From the NCBI RefSeq assembly GCF_013373865.1, contig NC_050475.1, positions 10,312,021 through 10,376,020 on the forward strand: DNA of 64,000 nucleotides, in the 5' to 3' direction. Of the stretch, positions 23,276 to 34,497 are shown in pieces. The translations under genes were made by a program, and so were the position numbers. Source of the DNA: Monomorium pharaonis (Eukaryota > Arthropoda > Insecta > Hymenoptera > Formicidae). Each line of letters begins with the position of its first letter. The stretch's first letter is position 1. The notes under the pieces were generated by a model that worked only from the letters and a program-made list of their open reading frames with translations, was not told the origin of the DNA and ran no database searches.

Positions 23276-23539
23276 TCTCTAAAAAAAACCATTATATAAA
23301 AAATTTTTTAAACTTTTCTTTGAATTGTTGCGGTATTCGCCTTGTTCGCACTAGCATCAGCGCCTCAAGTGGAGACGATAATAACTAATCTGGGAGAATA
23401 ACTCAAAAACATGGAAGGTGTGATAGATAATAATCAGTTCCCACTTGTTGAAACGATCTTAGGTCGTTAAAAGCCACGTGTGGCCGCGCGCAAACCAGGG
23501 CAGCGAATCGACCAAGGTGCGTTCACCGGGTTTGCGTTT

Positions 23540-24205
23540 AAGTAATCGACTGGCTTTCGTTGGAGAACCTTGTGGTTCTCTTGCCTGGCAGGTGGGGCAT
23601 TGTCATACGTATCGTGCGATTTTCCGAAACATCCCGGTCCAGTAGTGTAGCCCGGCCACTCCGGCGAGGGTTTCGGCCACCTTTAAGTGCCCCTAGGCTC
23701 ATCATGCAATTATTTGAGCACTTCCGATCACCGCTCCCGCGGGAGGCACTTCTTTCATTGGCCCTCGGAGGGTGTCTCGTTGAAAGATTGTGCAGCAGGT
23801 GACGGTACAGTCGATCATGGCGGATCGCAGTCCGGGAATTTCTCCGGCTGTTCCGCAACTTCGGTCTTCGTGCGCGCAAGGGCAGGTCGGGTGGATGATG
23901 GACTTCACCTGAGATTCCCGGGAGAAGGCGTTCGCTACATGGTTTTGGCTTCCCCGTCGGTACCGAATCTCAAAGTCGTATTACTGCAGTTAAAAGAGCC
24001 ATCGGCCCGTAAAGGACTCCAGCTGCTGCAGCCATTTGAGCGCTTGTGGTGGTCGGTGAGTACAGTAAACCGGTATCCCTCTAGATAATCGCGTATTCGG
24101 CGGTTCCGCCAGACCACCGCAAGGCATTCCAGTTCCGTGGCGCTATAGTTTCTCTCGGCTTTGCTCAAAATCCGGCGTAGATGACAACCCTTTCCCCCTG
24201 GCCGA
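23540..24205 (-). pseudogene. Gypsy pol fossil: RNase H to integrase zinc-binding segment
   Basis: On the minus strand the RNase H segment reads LSKAERNYSATELECLAVVW then YLEGYRFTVLTDHH at 24060-24180. After several frame breaks an integrase HHCC-like stretch appears at 23560-23700 (GHLKVAETLAGVAGLHYW, then QCPTCQARE). Internal stops and frameshifts are frequent, so it is an old copy. It belongs to a different gypsy lineage from elements 1 and 2, judged by the RNase H wording. The piggyBac-type element begins at its right edge near 24205, truncating it. Confidence 0.75.
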
Positions 24206-24651
24206 TAAGAAAGTATTCTTATCAATTTCTTATTGGATGCGTTGTTTTTAAGAAAATAAAATCATAAAGTTTTGAAATTATAATCACTATAACACTTATT
24301 TTTAAACTATCAGGCCAAAGAGAACTATCCTTCGTACGTTTCTACTATAAACTATTCTAAGGGTTTCTAAGGTTGCTGATTCCAAATTTAGTGACAGATT
24401 TTTAAAATTCATAATAGTGGATTTAATATAATGGATGGAATATAAAAAGGTCAGAATTCTCAATAAAACAAGAAGTCCCGCAAATTAGTATTCTCAAGTA
24501 ATGTACTTGATGAAGCTTCCGTCCATTAGCCGTTACTTATGAACGTTTTCCAATTCTTATCACGTGGAGGTGAACGGTTAAAAGTCTTTGTTTTTTTTTT
24601 GCATTTAAAAATTTTGGGTATTTTTTTGTTTTTTAAATTTTGTATGTTTTT

Positions 24652-26113
24652 TTAATGACTATTGCTAAAATAAGATTTACAGTAATATAAACTACATGTG
24701 TTACAATATTTTTGCATCTTAATTACACATGTTTCTGAGGAACATTTCTTCTTGTGAGTTTTAGTATAAACATCGTGCGATTTCGAACAATGTTTTTTGC
24801 CATTGTCAAGGTAATGTCTCGCAATACTCATTGCAAATTCTTTTAATCCTACTTTTTTCATCTAAGTCAGATGCGTTGTATATCACTACTGAGTTAACAA
24901 TCGCAGCTTGAATTAGTCTTATCCAAACTACCCACGTCCATTTTTTTGAACGTATGCATGGCAGAACATTATTGCAATGAGCATCGTGTACGTCAACTCC
25001 TCCCATAAATTTATTGTAAACATGAAAGGCGCGTGGAAAAGGTATTTCTGTTTTCGACTGTTTTTTTTTTTGCACTGTATCTCTTTGATAGTAACTGGGG
25101 AGTTACTCCTGTAGCTAAGAAGCTTTCTTGAAATCAATAACACTAATATAGTTTATCCCACTGTTCTGGTCATGTTTTGCAGCATATGTACCTCTGGGAG
25201 ATTTTTTATCGATTACATTCTTCACAGACTCGATTTTCTCTTATGGTACCTGTAGACTTTAAACCTAATTTTTTTAAGTGTAAAATAAAATCGAAACTAG
25301 TAAAGAAATTATCAAAATAAAGATGAAACTTAGAAAGTTCTATAGTAGGTATTTTTTTGAAAAAAGGATCTAATAAGTTTATCACAACTTTCGAACCAAG
25401 AGCACATTTATTTATCTTATGTACTTTTGAATCCTTCCTGCAATATAAATCCAGATCTAACAAATATCTATCAGGAGTACAGAGCCCCCAAAATTTCAAA
25501 TCAAATCGTATGGGTTTATTTCGGATAAATTGTTTTAGAGTTGTTCTGGCATACGATTTGGCCATCATTTCATCAACTGACAAAGCGGTTTCAAAATACT
25601 CAAACTTTTAAATATTCTTTCGAAACTTATTCAACAAAATTCGAATCCGCCATGCTTTATCATCCGTATTTTGATCTTTACATTTTGAGTATTTTAATTT
25701 AGACTTGATTTTTTTAAAAGTATTTCGTGACATGGCAGATTGAACTATTTCACAAGATAGAAGAGTGTCAGATGACCAGTAGTCTCGCTAAGATTTCCGT
25801 TTGTTGAATGAGGATAGGATAATTATTCCAATAAAAGTATCTAGCTCTATTTTTGTGAGATCATTATCTATGGGTTGTTTCTATAACATAATTTTTCATG
25901 TCATCTGAAAAAAATTGCTCAAATAGCTCAATATGCCTAGAACCACGAATTTTTTGTTTCTGAGCGTTATTCAGTAACAAAAAGAATTTTCAACATCATT
26001 ACGATACACTTTTTCTCCGTCTACTCAGACATAAGTATAATCATTCTCTAATTTATTTTGTTCTTCTGTGTACGACTTAGAAACTTTTCTGTACGAGTAT
26101 TGTGATAAGATAT
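24652..26113 (-). pseudogene. piggyBac transposase, catalytic and C-terminal parts
   Basis: Reading leftward, 25583-25206 has MSVDEMMAKSYARTTLKQFI and then FHLYFDNFFTSFDF. These match the first two catalytic-Asp regions of piggyBac (SVDE and YFDNFFTS). At 25075-24806 the third region appears as NKFMGGVDVHDAHCNN, followed by IRSKKWTWVVWIRLIQAA. The cysteine-rich C-terminus KKKCSSETCVIKMQKYCNTC is at 24690-24760. These blocks lie in different frames, and the region 25600-26100 is more degraded, so the gene is dead. Its N-terminus lies at 29567-29754 beyond the gypsy insertion. Confidence 0.8.
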
Positions 26114-26158
26114 TGTTACGAGCGTCGCCCGGTATACTCCGCGACTGCGACTCAGCTG
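26114..26158 (+). mobile_element. Truncated 5' LTR of gypsy element 1
   Basis: Only the first 45 bp of the LTR (TGTTACGAGCGTCGCCCGGT through CTCAGCTG) remain. They are joined directly to pol sequence (AATATAAAAGTCC). ATAT at 26110-26113 is the left target duplication. The deletion removed most of the LTR, the primer-binding site, gag and the protease. Confidence 0.9.
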
Positions 26159-28752
26159 AATATAAAAGTCCAAAAAGTGATTGAGGAGTCAAACAGTCCT
26201 TGGGTCTCTCCAGCGGTTATGGTGAAAAAAAAGGATGGAACTATAAGGTTTTGTGTTGACTTCCGAAAATTAAATACAGTGACTGTTAAAGATTCTTTTC
26301 CACTGCCAAGGATCAACAATATTTTGGACTGTTTAAAGGTGAATTTATGGTTCTGTACTATTGACTTAAAAAGTGGATATTGGCAGGTAAGCCTAGATCC
26401 TAAAGATCGTGAAAAAACTGCGTTTTCGGTTGGAAACGGTTTGTGGCAGTTCACAGTAATGCCTTTCGGTCTTTGCAACGCCCCTGCTACATTCGAACGA
26501 TTAATGGAAAAAGTATTAAAAGGTTTAATCTCAAAGGTTTGCTTTGTTTATTTAGACGATGTAATTGTTTTCGGGAAAAATTTTGAAGAAATGTTATGCA
26601 ATTTGAAAGAAGTTTTTTGTCGCTTAAAGAATGCTAATTTGAAAGTAAATCCAAGTAAATGTAATTTTCTTAAGAAAGAAGTTAAATATCTTGGTCATGT
26701 TATTTCTGCTGAGGGGGTTGCAACTGACCCTGAGAAAATTTCTTCTGTGAGAGATTGGCCACTTCCCAAAAATCGAAAGCAGGTTAGAAGCTTTCTTGGT
26801 TTTTGTTCTTATTATAGGAAATTTGTTAAAGGTTTTGCTATTGTGGCAAAGCCTTTGTATAATTTGACGGAAGAAAATCGTAAATTTCTTTGGTCTTCTG
26901 AATGTCAAGTAGCTTTTGAGAATTTGAAACGAGTTTTAACATGTCCTCCGATTTTATCTTTTCCTTCGGGAGAAGGACAATTTATTTTGGACACTGATGC
27001 CTCAAATCATGGCATTGGGGCGGTACTTTCTCAATTTCAGGAAGGAGAAGAAAAAGTCATTGCTTATTTCAGCCGAATTTTTAATAAAGCAGAGCGGAAT
27101 TATTGTGTAACTCGGCGGGAGCTTCTCGCTGTTGTGGATTCAGTGAAGTTTTTCCATCATTATCTCTACGGACGGAAGTTTTTGGTAAGGACAGATCATG
27201 TTTCTCTTCGCTGGTTGATGTCTTTCCGGAATTTGGAAGGACAACTAGCAAGATGGATGGAACGTCTACAACAATATGACTTTGATGTCCTTTATCGTAG
27301 AGGAAAGATTCACAATAATGCCGACGGACTTTCTAGACGTCCATGTCTGGAGACTTTATGCCGGTATTGCATAAAAGTAGAATCTAATGAAGAATCTTCA
27401 AAGGAAGAAATTTTTGGACGTTTGGTCTTTTCTAGTGAGAATTTTCAAGAGTGGCGTGCAGCTCAACTCCAAGATGCAGTTGTTTCTAAAATTATTCATT
27501 TCAAGGAGGCCGGAACTCGTCCAGATTGGCAGGAGATTGCTTCTGGTGATCCTTCTTTGAAAATCTATTGCTCTTATTGGGAAACTCTATTGCTGATCGA
27601 TGGAGTTCTTCATAAGAAGTGGATTTCCCCGAATTTGCAAAGGAATATCTTTCAAATTGTGGTTCCTCGTCAAAGAATACATGAAATCTTAAAAGAAGCT
27701 CATGATTCTCCCTCAGGGGGACATTTTGGTGTGAATAAGACACTACAGAAAGTTCGAAAACGTTTTTATTGGGTCTCAAGCAAGAGAGATGTAGAGAATT
27801 GGTGTGCTTCTTGTAAAGAATATGTTGCTAAAAAAGGACCTCTAGGAAAAGGAAAATCTCCTATGGAAATCTATAATGTGGGAGCTCCTTTTGAAAGGAT
27901 ACAAGTGGATATTCTTGGTCCTTTACCAACTTCTTCTTCTGGGAATAAATACTTTTTGGTGGTAGTGGATTGTTTCTCCAAATGGCCAGAGGCTGTCCCT
28001 TTAAAGAATAAAAGGGCCAGTACTGTCGCGAGATCGCTTGTGGATCAGGTGTTTTCACGTCATGGAATTCCCTTGGAATTACATACAGACCAAGGAAGGA
28101 ATTTTGAATGTCATCTTTTTAAGGAGATGACTTTACTTCTCGGAATAAGAAAGTCACGAACAACTCCTCTTCATCCTCAATCGGACGGACAAGTCGAGCG
28201 TCAACATCGCTCAATCTTGAATTATTTGGCAAAGTTTATTTCAGAAAATCAAAAGGATTGGGATCGTTGGATTTCGTTATATCTTTTAGCTTATCGTTCT
28301 TCGAAACAAGAAGCTATTGGAATGTCTCCTGCTGAAATGTATTTGGGACAAGATCTTCGTTTACCTCTGGATCTGGTTAGAGGAGTTTCCCCTTCTACGG
28401 AGGAGGAGAAGGATAGTGCGGGTTTTGTTTCCAAGTTAAGACAGAGACTAGATTCCATTCATCATTTCGCTCGACAACGTCTTTCGATTAGTTTAAAGAA
28501 TGCCAAATTTTGGTATGATTAACGAGCAAGGCGAAAAAACTTTGAGCCTGGACAGCAAGTTTGGTTTTATAACCCACGGTGGATTCCAGGAAGAGCACCC
28601 AAGTTGCAGAGTCCTTGGGAAGGACCATGGAAAGTTATTAGGAAAATAAGTGAGGTTTTGTATTGTATACAGAAATGTCCTCGTTCAAAAAATAAAATTG
28701 TGCATGCTAATCGTTTAGCTCCTTTCGTAGAAAGAAGGGGGGAGACGACATA
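26159..28752 (+). pseudogene. Gypsy element 1 pol: reverse transcriptase, RNase H, integrase
   Basis: An open frame runs from the flank at 26102 to a stop at 28520-28522 and, in the same frame beyond it, continues to TAA at 28750-28752. Counting from 26102, the RT block KKKDGTIRFCVDFRKLN is at residues 42-58 and the catalytic YLDD at 150-153. RNase H TDASNHGIGAVLS is near 297. Integrase has a zinc-binding CASCKEY and catalytic residues D603, D663 and E699, giving a D-35-E spacing. A GPW-type C-terminal segment (SPWEGPWKVI) follows the stop. The sole in-frame stop interrupts WYD/RARRKNFEPGQQ. Gag, protease and the RT N-terminus are deleted. All catalytic motifs visible are intact, so the copy is young but defective. 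Confidence 0.9.
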
Positions 28753-29330
28753 AATCCGAGCCCGAGGGGATTGTTTTCTTTTGACTGAGTACGTTGGGAC
28801 GCAACTATCGTTTTTTTTAAAAAAAGGGAAAAAAGTTCTTTTCGTTTTTTTTTTGTTCTTGTTCTGCTTGTTTTGTTTTATTTTCAGTAATTTTGCCGAG
28901 AGGTGCGAACGCATGAGGGCTGCTTCTCGAGATGAGGAGGAAAATTTTATTAAGAAGACTGCCTCGCCCACGGTTTTTTGACCACGGTTTTTCCGTGGGA
29001 CATTGGGCAAATGCCGAGGCAGGGGGCAGGGAGCTCTTAGAGCGTTGGGTCCGTGGAAGTAAATTCCCCCCCTGACCCCGAAAAAAGAAGCGAGAAGCAC
29101 ACAAGATCGGGCAAAGAGGAAGCTTCACAGCAGGAGAGGAGCACGGGGACGGAAAAGGGAGCCGGCGCAGAAAATTCCGCGTGGGAGTCTGGCCTGGAGT
29201 AGCCCTTGCTGAGAGGGTCGTCTCGGTTGGACGTGGTCCGATTGAGGACAGGGAAATCGTCCTGGAAGCCGAGGGGGCCTTCTTTGAGTAACAAGAAAAC
29301 TGCTCTCCGGATTGTCGGGGCGACAATCTT

Positions 29331-29345
29331 GAAGAGGGGGAGCAG
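29331..29345 (+). promoter_or_regulatory. Polypurine tract of gypsy element 1
   Basis: GAAGAGGGGGAGCAG directly precedes the 3' LTR start TGTTACG. A polypurine tract at this position primes plus-strand DNA synthesis. The related fragment at 50142-50700 has AGAAGAAGAGCAG in the same place. Confidence 0.85.
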
Positions 29346-29566
29346 TGTTACGAGCGTCGCCCGGTATACTCCGCGACTGCGACTCAGCTGTTCCAAAGCC
29401 GATCGATACATTGATTTTACCGAGAGCGTTGTCAATTGTCACGCTCTTGGCAACGTTTGTCAACAACGAGTCTAATCTCGGTCTCGAGCCTTGTCGGACG
29501 CGTTAATAAAGCTGCTTGGTTTTTAAGTTCAAAAGTGTCTTTCATTTCCGCGGCGCGCACGTTACA
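29346..29566 (+). mobile_element. 3' LTR of gypsy element 1
   Basis: 221 bp beginning TGTTACGAGCGTCGCCCGGT and ending GCGCGCACGTTACA. It matches the solo LTR at 14289-14520 with scattered differences and small gaps, mainly around 29469-29515. AATAAAG at about 29506 is a likely polyadenylation signal. Confidence 0.9.
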
Positions 29567-29754
29567 ATATCATCTATGTTATCGCAATAATCATCATCGT
29601 CATTATCATGTAATTCGTTATCAAATTCTGCATCTGAGTTTCCAGAATTATTTGGATTTGGTATCTCAATAATTTCAACATAATCATCATTAGACGTATC
29701 AAATTCATAATCCATGTGATTTTGAGCAGATTTTCTTTTTCGTTTTGGAGGCAT
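29567..29754 (-). pseudogene. piggyBac transposase N-terminus
   Basis: Starts MPPKRKRKSAQNHMDYEFDT and continues through an acidic Asp/Asn-rich stretch typical of piggyBac N-termini. It is cut at 29567 by the gypsy insertion, and the rest of the gene is at 26113-24652. A basic start (PPKRKRK) may be a nuclear localisation signal. Confidence 0.7.
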
Positions 29755-29904
29755 TTTAGAACCTTTGTGTAGTAGACTTTTGATAAGAAACGCTTCAGCC
29801 GTCTTACCGCGACCTTGCGACAGTGCGCGCAGTAAGAAGAATAGCGTAACACTCTTCTCTGCACGTTACCGTTTTCCACATTCCCAGTTACCATCGAAGA
29901 GTTA

Positions 29905-30340
29905 GAGCGCAGAAAAACAGTCGAAAATAGAAATACCACGCGTCATTCATGTTTACAATAAATTTATGGGAAGAGTCGACGTACACGATGGCCACTGCAA
30001 TAATGTTCTGCTATGCCTACGCTCAAAAAAATGGATGTGGGTAATAGTTTAGATAAGACTAATTCAAGCTGCGATTGTTAACTCAGTAGTAATATACAAC
30101 GTATCTGATTTGGAGAAAAAAAAGTAAGATCAAAAAAGTTTGCAATGAGTATTGGGAAACATTACTTTGACAATGATAAAAAACATTGTTCGAAATCGCA
30201 CGATGTTTATACTAAAACTCTCAAGAAGAAATGTTCCTCAGAAACATGTGTGATTAGAATTCAGAAATATTGTAATGTAATCCATATTATTGTAAGTTTT
30301 ATTTCAGCAATAGTTATTTTTAAAAAATATATTTAAAAAT
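29905..30340 (+). pseudogene. Inverted duplicate of the piggyBac transposase C-terminus
   Basis: Plus-strand homologue of 24700-25075. NKFMGRVDVHDGHCNN is near 29955, IRLIQAAIVNSVVIYN near 30055 and KKKCSSETCVIRIQKYCN at 30205-30275. It has a stop after MWVIV and lacks everything upstream. It forms the right inverted arm of the foldback and was never a complete gene in this orientation. Confidence 0.75.
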
Positions 30341-30639
30341 GGATGTGGATATTAAAAAATACTAAATTTAAAAAAATACCAAAAATTTTAAAATTAAAAA
30401 AAAAAACCAAAGCCACGTGAGAGTTGGAAAACGTTCATGAGTAACGGTTAACACCAAATTTGGAATCAGCAACCTCAGAAACCCTTAGAATAGTGTATAG
30501 TAGAAACGTACAAAGAATAGTTCTCTTTGGCTTGATAGTTCAAGAATAAGTGTTATAGTGATCATAATTTTAAAACTTTATGATTTTATTTCTTTAAAAA
30601 CAACGCATCCAATAAAAAATTGATAAGAATACTTTCTTC

Positions 30640-30895
30640 AAAAATTTTTTTTATAGAATACAATATTTTTTTATTTGGAAATTCTAACATTTTATAATTT
30701 TCCATTCGCCATCTTGGATCCGCCATTTTGCGATATCCAAAACATAAGAAAACATACAAAACTTATAGTTTCAAAACTTTTATTGCTAATAATCACGAAA
30801 AAATTTATTTATTTTTTAGTTCTCTAACCGCCATATTGGATCCGCCATTATTAAAATTGTAAATTCTGATAAAACATGAACAATGATGTTAAATC
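30640..30895. other. AT-rich spacer with CCGCCAT motifs
   Basis: Contains CATCTTGGATCCGCCATTTT and CCATATTGGATCCGCCATTA, short repeats resembling GTCCGCCATATTGG at 36491. These may belong to one older element into which gypsy element 2 inserted. Confidence 0.35.
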
Positions 30896-31239
30896 TGTGG
30901 GCATTTATTTTATTCAATATTATTTTGCGTGCTCTGACTGCGTGATCTACGGATCGAACCGTATGTGCTCGTCATGCTTCGGTTTGCGAATTTGGGGAGC
31001 GCTGCGTGTTGATGTCGAATCCTCCGCAGTCGTTACGGATCAACCGACCGAGAAATATTTTTACATTTGAGCCTTCCTGACTTAGCACTGTACACTTAAG
31101 AATTATAATATAATAACGACTGTGAAAAGGGAGAGAATTGCCCTCTTACTTTCTTTCCTTTGCCCGCTCTTTCCAATCATCGAACTTATCTATCCATTTC
31201 ATTTGAGTTATATCCTTTTTTATCTACAATTTCTCTACA
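30896..31239 (+). mobile_element. 5' LTR of gypsy element 2
   Basis: Begins TGTGGGCATTTATTTTATTC and ends CAATTTCTCTACA. The sequence after it (TCAGAAGTGGAATCTG) is where a primer-binding site would be, but I cannot assign a tRNA. Confidence 0.9.
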
Positions 31240-31487
31240 TCAGAAGTGGAATCTGAAATTGTCCACGTTATAAATCTCGTGTCGGTCTTGTGATCCAAAG
31301 ATTTGCGAATGTCATAATTGTTGCTACAGTAATTGTATTATTATTGACTGCCGAATTGATTGTCGTTTGAAACTTGAAAAAGTAAACCGGCTGTAACTTG
31401 TGCTCGCGGCGGATCGTGACTTTTGATTCGTGATATTGTGCGCCTCTTATTGTCGTGTGAAGGATATCGCAGTCATCTCGAGATATT

Positions 31488-33840
31488 TTGAGCGAGTTGA
31501 CCGTTGTAAATTTGAAGGAAATCGCGCGTCAGATTGGACAACCTTTGACTGGAACGAAGGCCGAATTGGTGGCAAGAATATTGTCTGTTGGCGAGGACGG
31601 TTGGCGAGATGCATTTGATTATCTAATGAGTGGCGGTTCGACACAGAATCCGTTGTCGGATTTGGATGTGAACATGCCGAAGCAGGATGCGCCAGGAGAT
31701 GGCACCGCATACCGGGAGAATCGTGATGACTTCGGATCGCCATGCGATTCCGCCGGAGTTACTGGCGAGAGAAGTTGAAATATTGCGGCGCAAGAAAGCT
31801 CTTTTGGAGCGAGAATTGAGTCTTGCCCGACGGGAGGCAAGTATCTCGCCTAGCGTTGAGAACGATCGCATTGGCGCAAGATTTAACGTCCGAACCATTA
31901 GCGACATGCTGAATGAATTCCGTGGTGATTGTGACAGTTTTGAGATTTGGAGGCAACAAGTTGATCTCTTGCGCGCGACATATCGACTTGATGAGAATTT
32001 GACTAAAGTATTAATCAATCTGCGTTTGAAGGGCAAGGCGTTGAGCTGGTTTCATTTAAAATCAGAGCATTTGCGGTTGAGCGCTGCCGACTTGCTTTAT
32101 GAGATGTCTCGCATTTTTGATAACCGCCCTAGCAGATTAACATTGCGAAGGGATTTTAAGAAACGGAAATGGCGGAGTGGAGAGGCGTTTTCGGAGTACT
32201 ATCACGAAAAGATAGTCCTCGCGAATAAGGCATCCATCGACGAAGAGGAGCTGATCGATTGTCTGATTGATGGAGTACCGGATGCTCGTATGCGGGGCCA
32301 AGCACGGATGATGCGTTTCACGTCAGCAGTGGATTTGTTAAACGCTTTTCGAAAATTGTCACTGGACAGCGAATCGAAGGGCAATGCGGAGCGACATTCA
32401 AGGGGGCAACAACCGTTGGGGACGCCCTCAGGATCGTCGCGTGATGCAGGGGCTTCTACAATACGGGACAGGTCCGTCCGGTGCTACAATTGCGGAGCGG
32501 CCGGACATTTGTCCAGAGACTGCAAACAGGACAAGAAGCACGAGAAGGGCTCGTGTTTCCGATGCGGCTGTTTGGAACATCGCATCAATAACTGCCCCAA
32601 GCCACGGCCTGGGACGGAGAGCACGACGAATATGGTCCAAACAGCGTCACCGAGTGCTCCATATTTGGTATCTCTTTTGTATAAGGTCGCGAATGATTCG
32701 GATAAATGTGAATACTCGCTTGTAGCTATGGTTGATTCGGGATCTCCGATAAGTTTAATAAAAAGCGACTTTGTCCCTGCGCGAACCCGTACTCCGGTTA
32801 CGGAAAATCAATCTTTTTACGGCACGAGGTTGGAGATTCTGAGAATCTTTGAGAGGGATGTTACAATTACCGACATCGAACTTAAAATTCATTTTTTTGT
32901 GGTGTCGAATACGACGATAACTTGTGCCGCTTTGCTCGGCAGAGATTTCATTTCGTCACCTGCGATTAAAGTCTCATTGGTAGAAAGGATCCGCGTCTCG
33001 AAAGCGGAGGCGAGGCCTACCGACAACATCGATTTCTCGAAACAGATTCTCCACATTTCTTACGTTGATCATCCGTCGTCTGTTGCTGAAACATTGAATA
33101 TTGATCCGCGTGTTGATTTTAAAACGATGCGACGTATCGAGCAATTGTATGGAAGCAAGTATGTTGCCAAAAAGGAAAACGTAAATCCGTTAAAAGAAAT
33201 TGAGATGAAAATTAGCTTAACGCACGACCGACCTATTAGCTTTAGACCGCGAAGATTGTTTGCAGACAAAGAAAGTTTAAGTCAGGTATTGGATCGATTA
33301 TTGCGGAACCAGATAATCAGGCCGAGTAATTTGCCATATGCCTTCCCTATTGTGCTTGTACGTAAAAAATGCGGCGAACCACGGTTATGCGTCGACTATC
33401 GTGAATTGAACAAGATCACCGTAAGAGACGATTTTCCGACTCCCTTAATTGACGATCACTTGGACCGATTGCGCGGGAAATCCTATTTTACTAGTCTTGA
33501 TTTACGAAATGGATTTCATCACGTAAGGGTTGCTGCTGAATCAATAAAGTATACTTCTTTTGTGACGCCTTTGGGTCAATTCGAATTTTTAAGAATGCCT
33601 TTTGGATTGACGAATGCTCCTCGGGTATTTCAGCGATACGTTAACGACATTTTTTGTGATTTAGTTCAAGCCAATAAAATATTAATATATCTTGATAATA
33701 TATTGATTGCAACCGAGAATGTCGATGAACATTTAGAAATCCTTGGCGAAGTTTTTAATCTGGCCTGTCGATATAGATTGCAATTCGGTTGGATAAGTGT
33801 TCGTTTTTGTATCGTGAAATCGTGTATCTTGGTTATTTGA
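31488..33840 (+). pseudogene. Gypsy element 2 gag-protease-RT, frameshifted
   Basis: A first frame (31488-31778) opens with SELTVVNLKEIARQIGQPLT and TKAELVARILS, the helix-extended-helix pattern of a SAP DNA-binding domain. The main frame (31687-33840, 717 codons) carries gag, two zinc knuckles (CYNCGAAGHLSRDC at residue 266 and CFRCGCLEHRINNC at 290), protease VDSGSPIS near 350 and RT from about 540. The shift between the two frames lies within their overlap 31687-31778. The RT catalytic box reads YLDN at residues 668-671 instead of YxDD, so the third acidic residue is lost. RT then shifts frame near 33790. Confidence 0.85.
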
Positions 33841-34497
33841 TTAGTGAGAGTGGCATTCAACCCAGCGCGGCGAATGTAGAATCCGTTGTTAGTTATCCGG
33901 TACTGCGTAACGTAAAAGAGGTCCACAGGTTTGTGTGTCTCGCTAGTTACTTCCGACGGTTTATTAAAGATTTTTCAATTGTAGCGAAACCGCTTTACGA
34001 TCTGGTTAAGAAGAATGCAACTTTTTGGTTTGGTCCTGAAGAAAATCGCGTATTTGAACTATTAAAAGAAAAATTGTCGTCACGGCCGGTCCTCGCTATT
34101 TATTCGCCGAAATTGTTGACCGAATTGCATTGCGACGCAAGCGCGAGCGGATTTGGTGCGATTCTGTTGCAGAAACAGAACGACGGTATCATGCGACCCG
34201 TGTTTTACTTTAGCCGCAGAACTACAACGACAGAAGCGCGACTATCATAGCTTTGAGCTGGAATGTTTGGCGACTGTGTATGCAATTAAGAGATTTCACA
34301 TTTATTTGTCCGGAATTCCGTTTACGATTATTACGGATTATAATAGCTTCCGTCTCACTTTAAGTAAGCAGACCGTTAATCCGCGTATTTCTAGGTGGGC
34401 AATATTTTTGCAGAGTTACGATTTTAAGATCGAGCATCGTCCCGGCGCATGTATGTCTCACGTTGACGCATTGAGTCGGTGTGTAATGGTATATTAG
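33789..34497 (+). pseudogene. Gypsy element 2: end of RT and RNase H
   Basis: Frame 33789-34250 continues the RT thumb and connection (YFRRFIKDFSIVAKPLYDL) into RNase H (LHCDASASGFGAILLQ). After a further frame change RNase H resumes at 34230-34497 with ELECLATVYAIKRFHIYLSG and ISRWAIFLQSYDFKIEHR, then ends at VDALSR. Both breaks look like single small indels. Confidence 0.85.

Larger units (their letters stand above)
26114..29566 (+). mobile_element. Ty3/gypsy element 1, 5'-deleted, inserted in the piggyBac-type element
   Basis: Bounded by a 45-bp LTR stub and a full 3' LTR, with ATAT duplicated on both sides (26110-26113 and 29567-29570). The order RT, RNase H, integrase identifies Ty3/gypsy. 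Non-coding 28753-29330 follows pol, then a polypurine tract. The piggyBac reading resumes directly across the insertion, which proves the order of events. Confidence 0.9.
24205..30640. mobile_element. piggyBac-type foldback element split by gypsy element 1
   Basis: The left part (24205-26113) and right part (29567-30640) are one element interrupted by a 3.45-kb retrotransposon. The left arm 24205-25075 and right arm 29905-30640 are inverted copies. Both contain the 3' end of the transposase gene and the sequence beyond it, such as GCAACCTCAGAAACCCTTAG at 30467 and its relative at 24354. The gene runs on the minus strand from 29754. Canonical TTAA flanks were not found, so the true ends may differ. 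Confidence 0.7.
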
